DNA from: a virus
Direction: 5' to 3' (one strand)
Length of the DNA: 53,866 nt
IMG/VR virus record: IMGVR_UViG_3300042894_002259
Coordinates: 1-53,866 of that record
The notes below the pieces were generated by a model that saw only the letters and a list, made by a program, of their open reading frames with translations, had not been told where the DNA came from and searched no databases. Shown in pieces: positions 14,895 through 23,216 of the stretch (position 1 is the stretch's first letter; the number at the start of each line of letters is the position of its first letter). The position numbers and the translations under genes are program-made.

Positions 14895-15684
14895 TCAGTT
14901 TCTCCAAATCGTATTCGTTCCACCAAGACTTCCAATCAAGGAAGAAATCCTTATCCCATTCTGTTTGCATATGAAGTGCTAGTGAGGGAATAGGAGTAAA
15001 GCAATAATATCCTCTTTCATAATAGATTTTATCTATACTCTCCATTTCCATCGTTTCACTCACTTCACTTGTTCCCATTTTATAAAACAAGTCCCAGTGA
15101 AGTTTTATAATACTACTATGGGTCATCAAAGTCACTGCTGGATGAATGTTGGTTCTCCAGTAACGGTCTTTCCCAACAACAAGATTACAGGGAACAGCAG
15201 TATTTTGAGGATCGTGATACTCTGCTGGTTTATTAAATGGAAAGATACTCGCAGGTTTTCCTAGATTACAACTAAACTGATTAATAGCATCTATCATCAA
15301 CTCAACAGAGTTTTGTTGATGAAGAAAGTCATCCTGAATAAAGTAGACCCAATCTTTTCCATAATCTCTGCCGTGTTCATAGCAACGAAGTATAGAAGGC
15401 ATTATACCATAAGTTTCAAGATGGGTCAAATTAACTTTGAACTTTGCCGTATCAATCAATCTTTGAAGAATATCTAGAAACTCTTGGTCTGAATGGTCGT
15501 CAAAAATTTGGAGTTCTATTTCATAATCTGGATATTGTTCTTGAGCATAGTTAAGACTATCAATTACAGAAAAAATACATCTTGATGATACTTCTATCTT
15601 TGGTGCTTCACAATATCTTTCGTGACTATCATCTCGGTTTCCTTTTGAATGAGACTGAAGAACAACTAACAAATGAGTTTTCAT
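14884..15684 (-). CDS. Putative glycosyltransferase
   Basis: 266 residues. An N-terminal VVLQSHSKGN strand, LQIFDDHSDQEFLD, and WVYFIQDDFLHQQN (a DD motif at about residue 117) indicate a GT-A nucleotide-sugar fold. Similar proteins occur in cyanophage glycan clusters. It overlaps the sulfotransferase gene upstream by ATGA and the next glycosyltransferase by 11 nt. Donor and acceptor unknown. Confidence 0.75.
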   Translation of the reverse strand: MKTHLLVVLQSHSKGNRDDSHERYCEAPKIEVSSRCIFSVIDSLNYAQEQYPDYEIELQIFDDHSDQEFLDILQRLIDTAKFKVNLTHLETYGIMPSILRCYEHGRDYGKDWVYFIQDDFLHQQNSVELMIDAINQFSCNLGKPASIFPFNKPAEYHDPQNTAVPCNLVVGKDRYWRTNIHPAVTLMTHSSIIKLHWDLFYKMGTSEVSETMEMESIDKIYYERGYYCFTPIPSLALHMQTEWDKDFFLDWKSWWNEYDLEKLNEN

Positions 15685-16463
15685 AAATCAAACTTGGAAT
15701 ATAGTTTTACATTTTCTTCTCCTATTATATCAATAGGATTTTGTGAGATTTTAGATAACTTTGGACGAATGGTATGAAGGTCTTTTAGTCCCCAGGCTTC
15801 GTCTTTCTGTTCTCCACAAGCATTCTCAATCTCATTGAAGTTATTGTCTTGAGGAGAAACTTCTAAAAACTCATAGACCTTATTGAGTTCTTCTTGTGGA
15901 TTAGAAATGAGTTGACTATATTCTACCAGATGAACCCAGTCTGGATACTTTGTGAGACCATATACCATACTCTCATAAGATGGAGCAACATAATATCTCC
16001 AAATATAATCAGCACGATTGTTATTTGTGATTGGAAGATTGTCTCGTCTCAAATGATTATCAATAAAATTATCTTCGTGCTTGGTTCTTTCTATCAGTGA
16101 GATATAAGATGTAAGAACTTCTGGAATAGAACGATAAGTTGCTACAATCTTTGGTTTGTTTGAAAGAAACATTTGAACCGTATCAAGGTTCTTACCCCAA
16201 AATCTGTGCTTGTCTAGGATTGTTGACTTTGGAATATGATTATAAAAGTTCGCAAGAACTGCCTTGTAGACATTATAAGATATTGCTTTACGGTCAAAGG
16301 TAAACTGCTGGTCTACTTTATTGAATGATTGCTCAATATCAGTCACCACATCACCTAATGGAGATGTTGGTGATACATAAATGTCTGGATGTTGATTGAG
16401 TATAGACCCTAATAATGTAGAACCACTTCTTGGAAGTCCTCCAAGAAAATATAATGTCTTCAT
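15681..16463 (-). CDS. Sulfotransferase family protein
   Basis: 260 residues. The N-terminal YFLGGLPRSGSTLLGSIL is the PAPS 5'-phosphosulfate-binding loop, and VATYRSIPEVLTSYI matches the 3'-phosphate-binding region (Arg and Ser). It would transfer sulfate from PAPS to a carbohydrate or protein, which is plausible for decorating a phage or host surface polymer in seawater. A TCTAAATA late-like box lies 20 nt upstream, so it may start a late sub-operon of glycosyltransferases. Confidence 0.85.
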   Translation of the reverse strand: MKTLYFLGGLPRSGSTLLGSILNQHPDIYVSPTSPLGDVVTDIEQSFNKVDQQFTFDRKAISYNVYKAVLANFYNHIPKSTILDKHRFWGKNLDTVQMFLSNKPKIVATYRSIPEVLTSYISLIERTKHEDNFIDNHLRRDNLPITNNNRADYIWRYYVAPSYESMVYGLTKYPDWVHLVEYSQLISNPQEELNKVYEFLEVSPQDNNFNEIENACGEQKDEAWGLKDLHTIRPKLSKISQNPIDIIGEENVKLYSKFDL

Positions 16464-16483
16464 AATATTTTGATTGTTATGAG

Positions 16484-16491
16484 TATTTAGA
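16484..16491 (-). promoter_or_regulatory. Late-promoter-like box TCTAAATA at RCC1 gene end
   Basis: Overlaps the TAA stop of the RCC1-like gene and lies 20 nt before the sulfotransferase ATG. The same stop-overlapping arrangement occurs at 21300 and 23209 behind the other two RCC1-like genes. Confidence 0.45.
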
Positions 16492-17665
16492 TGCCTGGGT
16501 CTTGGTAGGTGAGTGCTGCTGTATGAGCACTATCTCCAGAACTCACTTGTTTCCAGTTGGTTCCTCCGGCAAATGTGGTGACTGGAGTGGATACATCAGT
16601 TGTTGCTGCGTTTCCAAGTCTTCCATTAGCACCATAACCCCAAGTCCATAAGGTTCCATCGGTCTTGATTGCTGTTGTGTGATTAAATCCAGAACTGACT
16701 TGTTTCCAATTGGTTCCTCCAGCGAATGTGGTGACTGGTGTGAATTTAGTGGTAAATGGCGGCTCACCAGTTCCAAGTCTTCCACTAAAAGAAAACCCCC
16801 AAACCCATAGAGTTCCATCGGTTTTGATTGCTGCTGGAGAGTATCCAGCAGCACCCACTTGTTTCCAGTTGGTTCCTCCAGCGAATGTGGTGACTGGAGT
16901 AGATATATCGCCATTACTATTGTTTCCAAGTTGACCACTAGATCCTTTACCCCAAAGCCAAAGAGTTCCATCGGTCTTGATTGCTGCTGTAAACTCAAAT
17001 CCAGAACTCACTTGTTTCCAGTTGGTTCCTCCAGCAAATGTGGTGACTGGAGTGGATCTACTAGTTGTGCCAGCATTTCCAAGTTGTCCACTAGCATTAT
17101 TACCCCAAACCCATAAAGTTCCATCGGTCTTGATTGCTGCTGTCAAACCATTTCCAGCACTTACCTGTTTCCAGTTGGTTCCTCCAGCAGATGTGGTGAC
17201 TGGAGTGGATCTATCGGTTGTTGCTGCGTTTCCAAGTCTTCCATTAGCACCATAACCCCAAGTCCATAAGGTTCCATCGGTCTTGATTGCTGCTGTCAAA
17301 CCATTTCCAGCACTTACCTGTTTCCAGTTGGTTCCTCCAGCAAATGTGGTGACTGGAGTGGATCTATTGGTTGTTGATGCATTTCCAAGTCTTCCATAAG
17401 TTCCCGAACCCCAAACCCATAAAGTTCCATCGGTTTTTATTGCTGCTGTATGCGCGGCCCCACCACTGACTTGTTTCCAGTTGGTTCCTCCAGCAGATGT
17501 GGTGACTGGAGTGGATCTATCGGTTGTTGCTGCATTTCCAAGTATTCCAGTACCTCCAGCACCCCAAGTGAATAAGTTCCCATCACGAAACAAATCAGCA
17601 GGCACAAAGACATCATCAAAACTATAGACAACTCCATTTTCCGTAAAGTTATAAAATGTAGGCAT
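16487..17665 (-). CDS. RCC1-like seven-repeat beta-propeller protein (copy 1)
   Basis: 392 residues: a short N-terminal lead (MPTFYNFTENG) and seven tandem repeats of about 51 residues, each running TDGTLW-WG...LGN...STPVTT.AGGTNWKQV...TAAIK. That is the RCC1/BLIP-II repeat, and seven copies fit a closed seven-bladed propeller. Such proteins in cyanophages are probably virion adhesins, but no activity is proven. It lies inside the glycan island, between the YkgJ-like and sulfotransferase genes, unlike the other two copies in the fibre region. Confidence 0.85.
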   Translation of the reverse strand: MPTFYNFTENGVVYSFDDVFVPADLFRDGNLFTWGAGGTGILGNAATTDRSTPVTTSAGGTNWKQVSGGAAHTAAIKTDGTLWVWGSGTYGRLGNASTTNRSTPVTTFAGGTNWKQVSAGNGLTAAIKTDGTLWTWGYGANGRLGNAATTDRSTPVTTSAGGTNWKQVSAGNGLTAAIKTDGTLWVWGNNASGQLGNAGTTSRSTPVTTFAGGTNWKQVSSGFEFTAAIKTDGTLWLWGKGSSGQLGNNSNGDISTPVTTFAGGTNWKQVGAAGYSPAAIKTDGTLWVWGFSFSGRLGTGEPPFTTKFTPVTTFAGGTNWKQVSSGFNHTTAIKTDGTLWTWGYGANGRLGNAATTDVSTPVTTFAGGTNWKQVSSGDSAHTAALTYQDPGI

Positions 17666-17689
17666 TAGGGACCTCTAAAGACTTGGAAA

Positions 17690-18043
17690 CTACTCTGATA
17701 TCATAATTGGAGTATTCATTTTCTCTCCCCACTTTATAAACCAATCTTTTACATCAGCAGATATCTTTTTATTATTTATTCCAACTGCCTTTAGATACTG
17801 CCCGTTCTCATTTTGTTCTACAGAGACCAATACATTACACTTATCAGGTCTCATTTCTTCTGGAAGTAAATGTTGAGACCAAGCACACTGATAATTCCTA
17901 CAGACTTCTGGTCGTGCCTTATGAACTCCACAACCACCTTCTTCTAGAAATCTACAAGATTGACTACACCCAAACTTCCATCCAAAAGCATCGCCCACCA
18001 ACCAAGAACAGCAGGCAGTACATTCTCCACACTCACGAAACAT
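17690..18043 (-). CDS. YkgJ-like cysteine-cluster protein
   Basis: 117 residues from the ATG at 18043, chosen because AAGGAGG lies 7 nt upstream; the longer frame to 18151 is mostly the overlapping gene. The N-terminus has C-x2-C-x2-CC (ECGECTACC) and further Cys in CSQSC, GGCGVH and VCRNYQC: eight or more cysteines matching the YkgJ/UPF0153 family of predicted Zn- or Fe-S-binding proteins. Its role inside a glycan cluster is unknown. Confidence 0.82.
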   Translation of the reverse strand: MFRECGECTACCSWLVGDAFGWKFGCSQSCRFLEEGGCGVHKARPEVCRNYQCAWSQHLLPEEMRPDKCNVLVSVEQNENGQYLKAVGINNKKISADVKDWFIKWGEKMNTPIMISE

Positions 18044-18713
18044 AATCACCCTCCTTAAAATAATAACTATAATTATTAAACTCAAAAGGATTTTCTTCAA
18101 ATAATACATCATTATATAAAGTCTTTGGATAGCAACTATCACTATCACCAATCCATCTTTCCTTTTCCATTCTACACTCAGAGTTTAAGTATCGTGATTT
18201 GATTGTATTAATATAGGAAGCATTTGCCCACCAAAAATTTCCCATATAAGCATAAGTCTTATCATTTGGTATTAAAGAACCATCGGCACAAATACTTGGC
18301 CCAATAGTTCCCAAATGAGAACCAACACAAGTATAAGTATCTAGATACTTTATACATTCCTTCCATTTATCAATCACAAAATATTCCATCATTAATCTCC
18401 AAGATTGAACCGAAAGTTCATTCTTTGTTGCTCCTTTGGTATGAAAATAAAGAACCTTATAATCTGGATTATTCTTACAGAAATCATTAAGTGCTAATAA
18501 GGTGGTTTTTTCAGTTCCCCAATCTTCCTCCTTATTATACTTAACTATTACTTTATCAGGAACATTAAAAAGTTCTTGACTTCCATTTACACTAAAATAA
18601 GTATAATCAGCATTTTGAAGTAATCCTGAAGCATATAATCTATGTAATTGTTGCTGGTAAATGAAAGCACCTATTCCCATTTGTCCTATATGATAAAAGA
18701 TTGCTAGTTTCAC
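18033..18713 (-). CDS. Putative glycosyltransferase-like protein
   Basis: 226 residues from a GTG start at 18713 that overlaps the preceding stop (GTGA). IFYHIGQMGIG at the N-terminus, VLYFHTKGATKN, and YMGNFWWANASYI resemble proteins annotated as glycosyltransferases in giant-virus and phage glycan clusters. No DxD motif is firmly visible. Its coupling into the operon supports a glycan role. Confidence 0.6.
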   Translation of the reverse strand: MKLAIFYHIGQMGIGAFIYQQQLHRLYASGLLQNADYTYFSVNGSQELFNVPDKVIVKYNKEEDWGTEKTTLLALNDFCKNNPDYKVLYFHTKGATKNELSVQSWRLMMEYFVIDKWKECIKYLDTYTCVGSHLGTIGPSICADGSLIPNDKTYAYMGNFWWANASYINTIKSRYLNSECRMEKERWIGDSDSCYPKTLYNDVLFEENPFEFNNYSYYFKEGDYVS

Positions 18714-19495
18714 GAATGATACACTCCACCATTTTCACCGGACATTCCTTTGACCATCGTAAGACCAAGATTAGGAATATCAATAACATTCTTCTTATTG
18801 ATAAAACGATAAAGTGAATGTTCTACATCAGTTCCGGCAGTAAACTGTATCATTTTTTCCATATAAGTAAATGCTTTTTCAAGTGCTTCTATAGTATCAG
18901 TAAATAACATTCTATCAAAAGACCAAAGACCCGTAATCATCATACCCTTTGCTCCATAGAGATAAGCATAAACATTCTCAAGTTCTTTTTCATAGTTTTC
19001 CATTTCTTGTGAAAGGTAGTCATACTTTTTAATTACATACTTATTCTCAAGGAACTTACTTTGATAATCTTGAATATCAAAATCATCATTCAGTAAATAT
19101 CTACCAGTCAATTTGAATACTCTTTGACTATCATTAAAAATATTATGCTTTTGTATTACATAAAGAGTATTCAGTAATCCTCTTGTTTCTAATAGTGATT
19201 TGCCGTATGTAATCAGTTCTGGTCTTGCCTCAAGATTTTCATAGATTTGTTTGAGAACTGGTTCATCATAAAACTCCAGAAACAAATCCGTTTTTTCTTT
19301 GAGAATATCTTTTTGGTTTTCATCAATTGATTTAGAAGAACACTCAAATAAAACCACATAAGAATTATGAACTTTCTTACGAATACACTCAATCGTTTCT
19401 AAGGTTTGCTCAAATCTTTGTTGCTCATCATAGGCACTAAAATCTTTCTCTTGAAAGTGTTTGAGTGCCGAACCAACTAAAAATAAAAATTTCAT
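18710..19495 (-). CDS. Uncharacterised glycan-island protein (possible glycosyltransferase)
   Basis: 261 residues. The KLTGRYLLNDDFD segment (about residue 128) resembles the K-x-(S/T)-GRY motif seen in some surface-polysaccharide proteins, and the N-terminal FLFLVGSALKHF strand is Rossmann-like. I do not recognise a named family. It is coupled by 4-nt overlaps on both sides (to the oxygenase gene upstream and the GTG-start gene downstream), so it is part of the same translational unit. Confidence 0.6.
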   Translation of the reverse strand: MKFLFLVGSALKHFQEKDFSAYDEQQRFEQTLETIECIRKKVHNSYVVLFECSSKSIDENQKDILKEKTDLFLEFYDEPVLKQIYENLEARPELITYGKSLLETRGLLNTLYVIQKHNIFNDSQRVFKLTGRYLLNDDFDIQDYQSKFLENKYVIKKYDYLSQEMENYEKELENVYAYLYGAKGMMITGLWSFDRMLFTDTIEALEKAFTYMEKMIQFTAGTDVEHSLYRFINKKNVIDIPNLGLTMVKGMSGENGGVYHS

Positions 19496-19950
19496 AAGTA
19501 ATCCGTGTTAAAACTAATAATAATTCGTTCTTCAGTTTCTTCTTCTGTATAATGAACCAAATCACTTGAAAAGATAACCAATAGTCCTGGATAAGGATGA
19601 ATTGAAGTATCTGGAAATATCAAAGGAGTGCTTCCAGAAATATAAAATGCTCCACTTACAATACTTTCTTCGTGCTTATGTGCCTTGAGTTTATTTCCTG
19701 CTTGTGAGATATTGAACCAACTATTGATAAACTTGAGTGGAGGAATATCATACTTATTACAATATAATCTAACATATTGTTTGAAAATATTCCGCAATCC
19801 AGTCAGTTCTGGATACATTAGAATAGGCATTCCATAATTATAAGTGGAAAACCCTTTAGTGACAAGTCCGTGAGAACTTGCTTCTATCTGTAAAAGTGTG
19901 TTCTTAATCGTATTTAGATTGAGAAAGGATAAGTTATATTCCTCTATCAT
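19492..19950 (-). CDS. 2OG-Fe(II) oxygenase family protein
   Basis: 152 residues. INSWFNISQAG, then HKHEESIVSGAFYISG (His91 and His93), PGLLVIFSSDLVHY (His133) and ERIIISFN (Arg142) reproduce the putative 2OG-Fe(II) oxygenase pattern common in cyanophages: metal-binding His residues, then the Arg that binds 2-oxoglutarate. It would hydroxylate a substrate using O2 and 2-oxoglutarate. The ATG lies in a 17-nt overlap with the upstream gene and has a GGAG Shine-Dalgarno. The substrate is unknown; a role in decorating fibres is only inference. Confidence 0.83.
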   Translation of the reverse strand: MIEEYNLSFLNLNTIKNTLLQIEASSHGLVTKGFSTYNYGMPILMYPELTGLRNIFKQYVRLYCNKYDIPPLKFINSWFNISQAGNKLKAHKHEESIVSGAFYISGSTPLIFPDTSIHPYPGLLVIFSSDLVHYTEEETEERIIISFNTDYL

Positions 19951-21274
19951 TTAGAAACTCTCCCAATTGCTTCAAAGGTTCGTCCCAGTTTCTTGGTTTC
20001 TTTTGCTTGAAGAGATGAACATTATCACCATACCACCAAGACTTTCCTGTTGAACTTGTCCATACATAATATTCCATAATTGGCACAAACACACAAACTT
20101 TCTTACCTTGTGCTGCTGCGATATGAGCAATAGAAGTACACGAAGTAATCACCAAGTCCATTTGAGATACAATTGAAAATGTATCCGTAAAGTCACGATT
20201 TGGAATATCAAAAGTCTTTACATCATAACCTTCTGGTGGTACTTGGTCTGGTAGTTGTAGGGAATATAAAGATGCTGGAGTTTTAGAAAGAATATCAAAC
20301 AAAGGTTCTGGTTGAATAGAACGAAAATGTGCCTGCTCAAATCCAGAACCAGAGTTCCAAAACATTCCAATCTTATAGTTTTGGTCTTCTTGTAGATAAG
20401 AGTATTGCTTTTGTTTTTCTGGTAATGGGTTTAGATAAGGAGTTTGACCCAAATCTTCTACTTTTAGATTGAGATAATAAGGTAGAGCAAGAGCATAAAC
20501 CCAGCAGGCATCTTCTGGAAACTCTGGTTTATCGTAGATACACACAGAGTGAAACCCATTATAGTTGAAGAGTTTCACCAGTTCTTTTCTTGTAGAAGTC
20601 CAGATTGGTTTCATACCAAGTTCTTTCAGGTGCTTCATAAAACGAATATGAATAACCTCATCACCAGCACCACACTGACTGTCTATGATAATCGTTCTTC
20701 CAGGCTCTGGTGTTCCGTCCCACTTTGGAAATGGTGGAAGTTGTCGGTTCTTATATGCTTCCACTTCTCCTGCCTTGAGAAAGTGTTGAAGTCCTGTGCG
20801 AATATCATCCTTCCTGAAGTAATGACCCGATAAGTTGTGATATGCTTTTCTTTCTATCTCAGGTGGCAGTTTCTTTTTGAGTAAATCAAATAAAAGTTTC
20901 TCTGCTTTATTATTTTGACCTAAAGCAGAATATGAAAATGTTTCCTCTAAAAGAAGTTCGGTATCTTGAGGATTTTGTGATTTGATTTTTGATATTTGAG
21001 TGATTGCTTTTTCTGGATAGTTATTTTGATTGTATGCGTTGATAAGATTTTTTGATGTTGTATATTTTTCTTCTTTGGTCTTTGTGAGTTTGAGTGCTTT
21101 CTCGCCATAAGTAATCGCATTTGAGAAATCTTTAATCTCAAAGAAAATCTTTGCTACATCATCATATTGCTGAAAAGTTTCTGCTCTCTTTCCAAATGCC
21201 GAAAGAACTTGTGTTGTGAGTTCTTTTTCGTTGAATGAATACAGTGTTTTTGTGACCAACTCAAGGGGGTTCAT
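19934..21274 (-). CDS. TPR protein with GT9/GT41-like glycosyltransferase domain
   Basis: 446 residues. Residues about 1-170 are TPR-like helical repeats (DFSNAITYGEKALKL; NNYPEKAITQISK; GQNNKAEKLLFDLL). Residues about 185-440 are a GT-B-type domain (IIIDSQCGAGDEVIHIRF; KIGMFWNSGSGFEQ; DLVITSCTSIAHIAAAQGK), resembling heptosyltransferase and O-GlcNAc-transferase-like enzymes. TPR plus GT41-like domains often act on proteins, so protein glycosylation is possible. It is the first gene of the island, with a late promoter 26 nt upstream. Confidence 0.82.
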   Translation of the reverse strand: MNPLELVTKTLYSFNEKELTTQVLSAFGKRAETFQQYDDVAKIFFEIKDFSNAITYGEKALKLTKTKEEKYTTSKNLINAYNQNNYPEKAITQISKIKSQNPQDTELLLEETFSYSALGQNNKAEKLLFDLLKKKLPPEIERKAYHNLSGHYFRKDDIRTGLQHFLKAGEVEAYKNRQLPPFPKWDGTPEPGRTIIIDSQCGAGDEVIHIRFMKHLKELGMKPIWTSTRKELVKLFNYNGFHSVCIYDKPEFPEDACWVYALALPYYLNLKVEDLGQTPYLNPLPEKQKQYSYLQEDQNYKIGMFWNSGSGFEQAHFRSIQPEPLFDILSKTPASLYSLQLPDQVPPEGYDVKTFDIPNRDFTDTFSIVSQMDLVITSCTSIAHIAAAQGKKVCVFVPIMEYYVWTSSTGKSWWYGDNVHLFKQKKPRNWDEPLKQLGEFLNDRGI

Positions 21275-21299
21275 AAAGAATATTGAATGTATCTTGAGG

Positions 21300-21307
21300 T
21301 ATTTATT
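21300..21307 (-). promoter_or_regulatory. Late promoter AATAAATA at RCC1 gene end
   Basis: Overlaps the stop codon of the RCC1-like copy 2 gene and lies 26 nt before the TPR-glycosyltransferase ATG. Confidence 0.6.
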
Positions 21308-22532
21308 AGAAACTTGCGAAGTCTACTGATTTTATTACTGCTGTATGAGCACCTCCAGCAGCCACTTGTTTCCAGTTGGTTCCTCCGGCAAAGGTGGTGA
21401 CTGGAGTGGATGTGCTGGTTATTGTTGCGTTTCCAAGTTGTCCATTAGTTCCAGAACCCCAAGTCCATAAGGTTCCATCGGTCTTGATTGCCGATGTATG
21501 ACTAGTTCCACAAGTTACTTGTTTCCAGTTAGTTCCTCCGGCAAATGTGGTGATTGGAGTGGATCTATTACCTGTAGCATTATTACCAAGTTGTAAATTA
21601 GCATTATATCCCCAAGTCCATAAAGTTCCATCAGTTTTGATTGCTGCTGTATGAGCACCTCCAGCAGCCACTTGTTTCCAGTTGGTTCCTCCGGCAAAGG
21701 TGGTGACTGGAGTAGATCTACTACCGACAACACCATTTCCAAGTGATCCAGTAGTTCCCCCCCAAGTCCATAGAGTTCCATCGGTCTTGATTGCTGCCGT
21801 ATGAGAACCTCCACCACTCACTTGTTTCCAGTTGGTTCCTCCGGCAAATGTGGTGATTGGAGTGGATCTATTACCTGTAGCATTATTACCAAGTTGTAAA
21901 TTAGCATTATATCCCCAAGTCCATAAAGTTCCATCAGTTTTGATTGCTACTGTATGGTTAGAAAAGGAAGTAGTACTAACTTGTTTCCAGTTGGTTCCAC
22001 CGGCAAAGGTGGTGACTGGAGTGGATATATTGCCTGTTATTACTGCGTTTCCAAGTCTTCCATCACCACTAAAACCCCAAGTCCATAAGGTTCCATCAGT
22101 CTTAATTGCTGCTGTATGTGAGTATCCACAACTTATTTGTTTCCAGTTGGTTCCACCGGCAAAGGTGGTGACTGGAGTGGATATATTACCTGTTGTTACT
22201 CCATTTCCAAGTCGTCCACTAGCACCTAAACCCCAAGTCCATAAGGTTCCATCAGTCTTAATTGCTGCTGTATGAGATCCACCAGCACTCACTTGTTTCC
22301 AGTTGGTTCCACCGGCAGAAGTAGTAACTGGAGTGGATATATTCCCTGTTGTTGCTCCATTTCCAAGTCTTGCATTAGCTCCAGCACCCCAAGTCCAAAG
22401 TTCTGGAGGAATTCCAATCCGTTGACCAATCTCAGGATAAACACTCATCAAATAATCTTTGGTGATTAACTTAGTACCTAAATCAACACTATTACTATCC
22501 CTAAAATTGGTTGTAACTCTTAAAGAACTCAT
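21306..22532 (-). CDS. RCC1-like seven-repeat beta-propeller protein (copy 2)
   Basis: 408 residues: about 45 N-terminal residues (MSSLRVTTNFRDS) followed by seven RCC1-type repeats. Repeats 4 and 6 share an identical stretch of about 40 residues (WGYNANLQLGNN onward), as expected from recent duplication or gene conversion. The N-terminal segment differs from the other two copies and may attach the propeller to a fibre. It is co-transcribed with the DUF4376-like gene just upstream (9-nt gap). Confidence 0.85.
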   Translation of the reverse strand: MSSLRVTTNFRDSNSVDLGTKLITKDYLMSVYPEIGQRIGIPPELWTWGAGANARLGNGATTGNISTPVTTSAGGTNWKQVSAGGSHTAAIKTDGTLWTWGLGASGRLGNGVTTGNISTPVTTFAGGTNWKQISCGYSHTAAIKTDGTLWTWGFSGDGRLGNAVITGNISTPVTTFAGGTNWKQVSTTSFSNHTVAIKTDGTLWTWGYNANLQLGNNATGNRSTPITTFAGGTNWKQVSGGGSHTAAIKTDGTLWTWGGTTGSLGNGVVGSRSTPVTTFAGGTNWKQVAAGGAHTAAIKTDGTLWTWGYNANLQLGNNATGNRSTPITTFAGGTNWKQVTCGTSHTSAIKTDGTLWTWGSGTNGQLGNATITSTSTPVTTFAGGTNWKQVAAGGAHTAVIKSVDFASF

Positions 22533-22541
22533 TTTACTTTA

Positions 22542-23195
22542 CTATGGTGTTTGTGGTTGTTCTCTAATCACAACAGCATAAACATCATCAATCGTATTAC
22601 AGGCATCAATCTCTTGAAGTTTTGCTAATTCCCAATCAAATGCTTCTTGAACTTTTATATCAATTTGATTGAGAATATATTGAAGTTCTGTTGTGGTAAT
22701 CTCTAACCAAGTATTCTGGAACTTAAAGTTATGAGGACCTGGAGATGCTGCTAACTTACTTGCTAATAGAAGTCTCTCATCTCTTGAGGTTGATACTTCT
22801 ACCTCGGTTCCATTTATTGTAAGTGTGAGTATAGTATTTTCCTTTTCTCTTCTATATGGGGCAACTTCTTGCTTACGAAGTGTTTTGACTTCTTCTAAAG
22901 TCTTATCGGTAATTGGATATGTTAATAGGACTTTAGTGGGAACTCCATTTTCTTCAATAATTTCCCAAGAAAAGTTTCCTACATTATGATACTTGGGGTC
23001 ATTCTCTGGAATTACTCTTTCTGTTGGAACAAGATGAGTAAGTCCATCACTAAAATGAATAGGAAGTTGAGTAAAAGATTGATTTGATATTCTTTCTACC
23101 ACTTCAAGTTCTTCTAATTCTTCATTAATATAACGAACATTTGCTCCAAAAGGACCAAGTTCTAATGCGTTGTTATGAATAAGTGCTATTTCCAT
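22542..23195 (-). CDS. DUF4376-like tail-fibre-associated protein
   Basis: 217 residues from the ATG at 23195 (MEIALIHNNALELGPFG); an extended frame to 23267 would run into the RCC1 gene and across the late promoter. The C-terminal half (DERLLLASKLAASPG through WELAKLQEIDACNT) resembles DUF4376, found in phage fibre and assembly proteins. A VGNFSWEII-type segment in the middle is common in cyanophage fibre clusters. It lies between two RCC1 propeller genes and might be a chaperone or adaptor for them. Confidence 0.75.
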   Translation of the reverse strand: MEIALIHNNALELGPFGANVRYINEELEELEVVERISNQSFTQLPIHFSDGLTHLVPTERVIPENDPKYHNVGNFSWEIIEENGVPTKVLLTYPITDKTLEEVKTLRKQEVAPYRREKENTILTLTINGTEVEVSTSRDERLLLASKLAASPGPHNFKFQNTWLEITTTELQYILNQIDIKVQEAFDWELAKLQEIDACNTIDDVYAVVIREQPQTP

Positions 23196-23208
23196 CGGTC
23201 TTTTTAGG

Positions 23209-23216
23209 TATTTATG
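23209..23216 (-). promoter_or_regulatory. Late promoter CATAAATA at RCC1 gene end
   Basis: Overlaps the TAA stop of RCC1 copy 3 and lies 13 nt before the DUF4376-like ATG. Confidence 0.6.
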
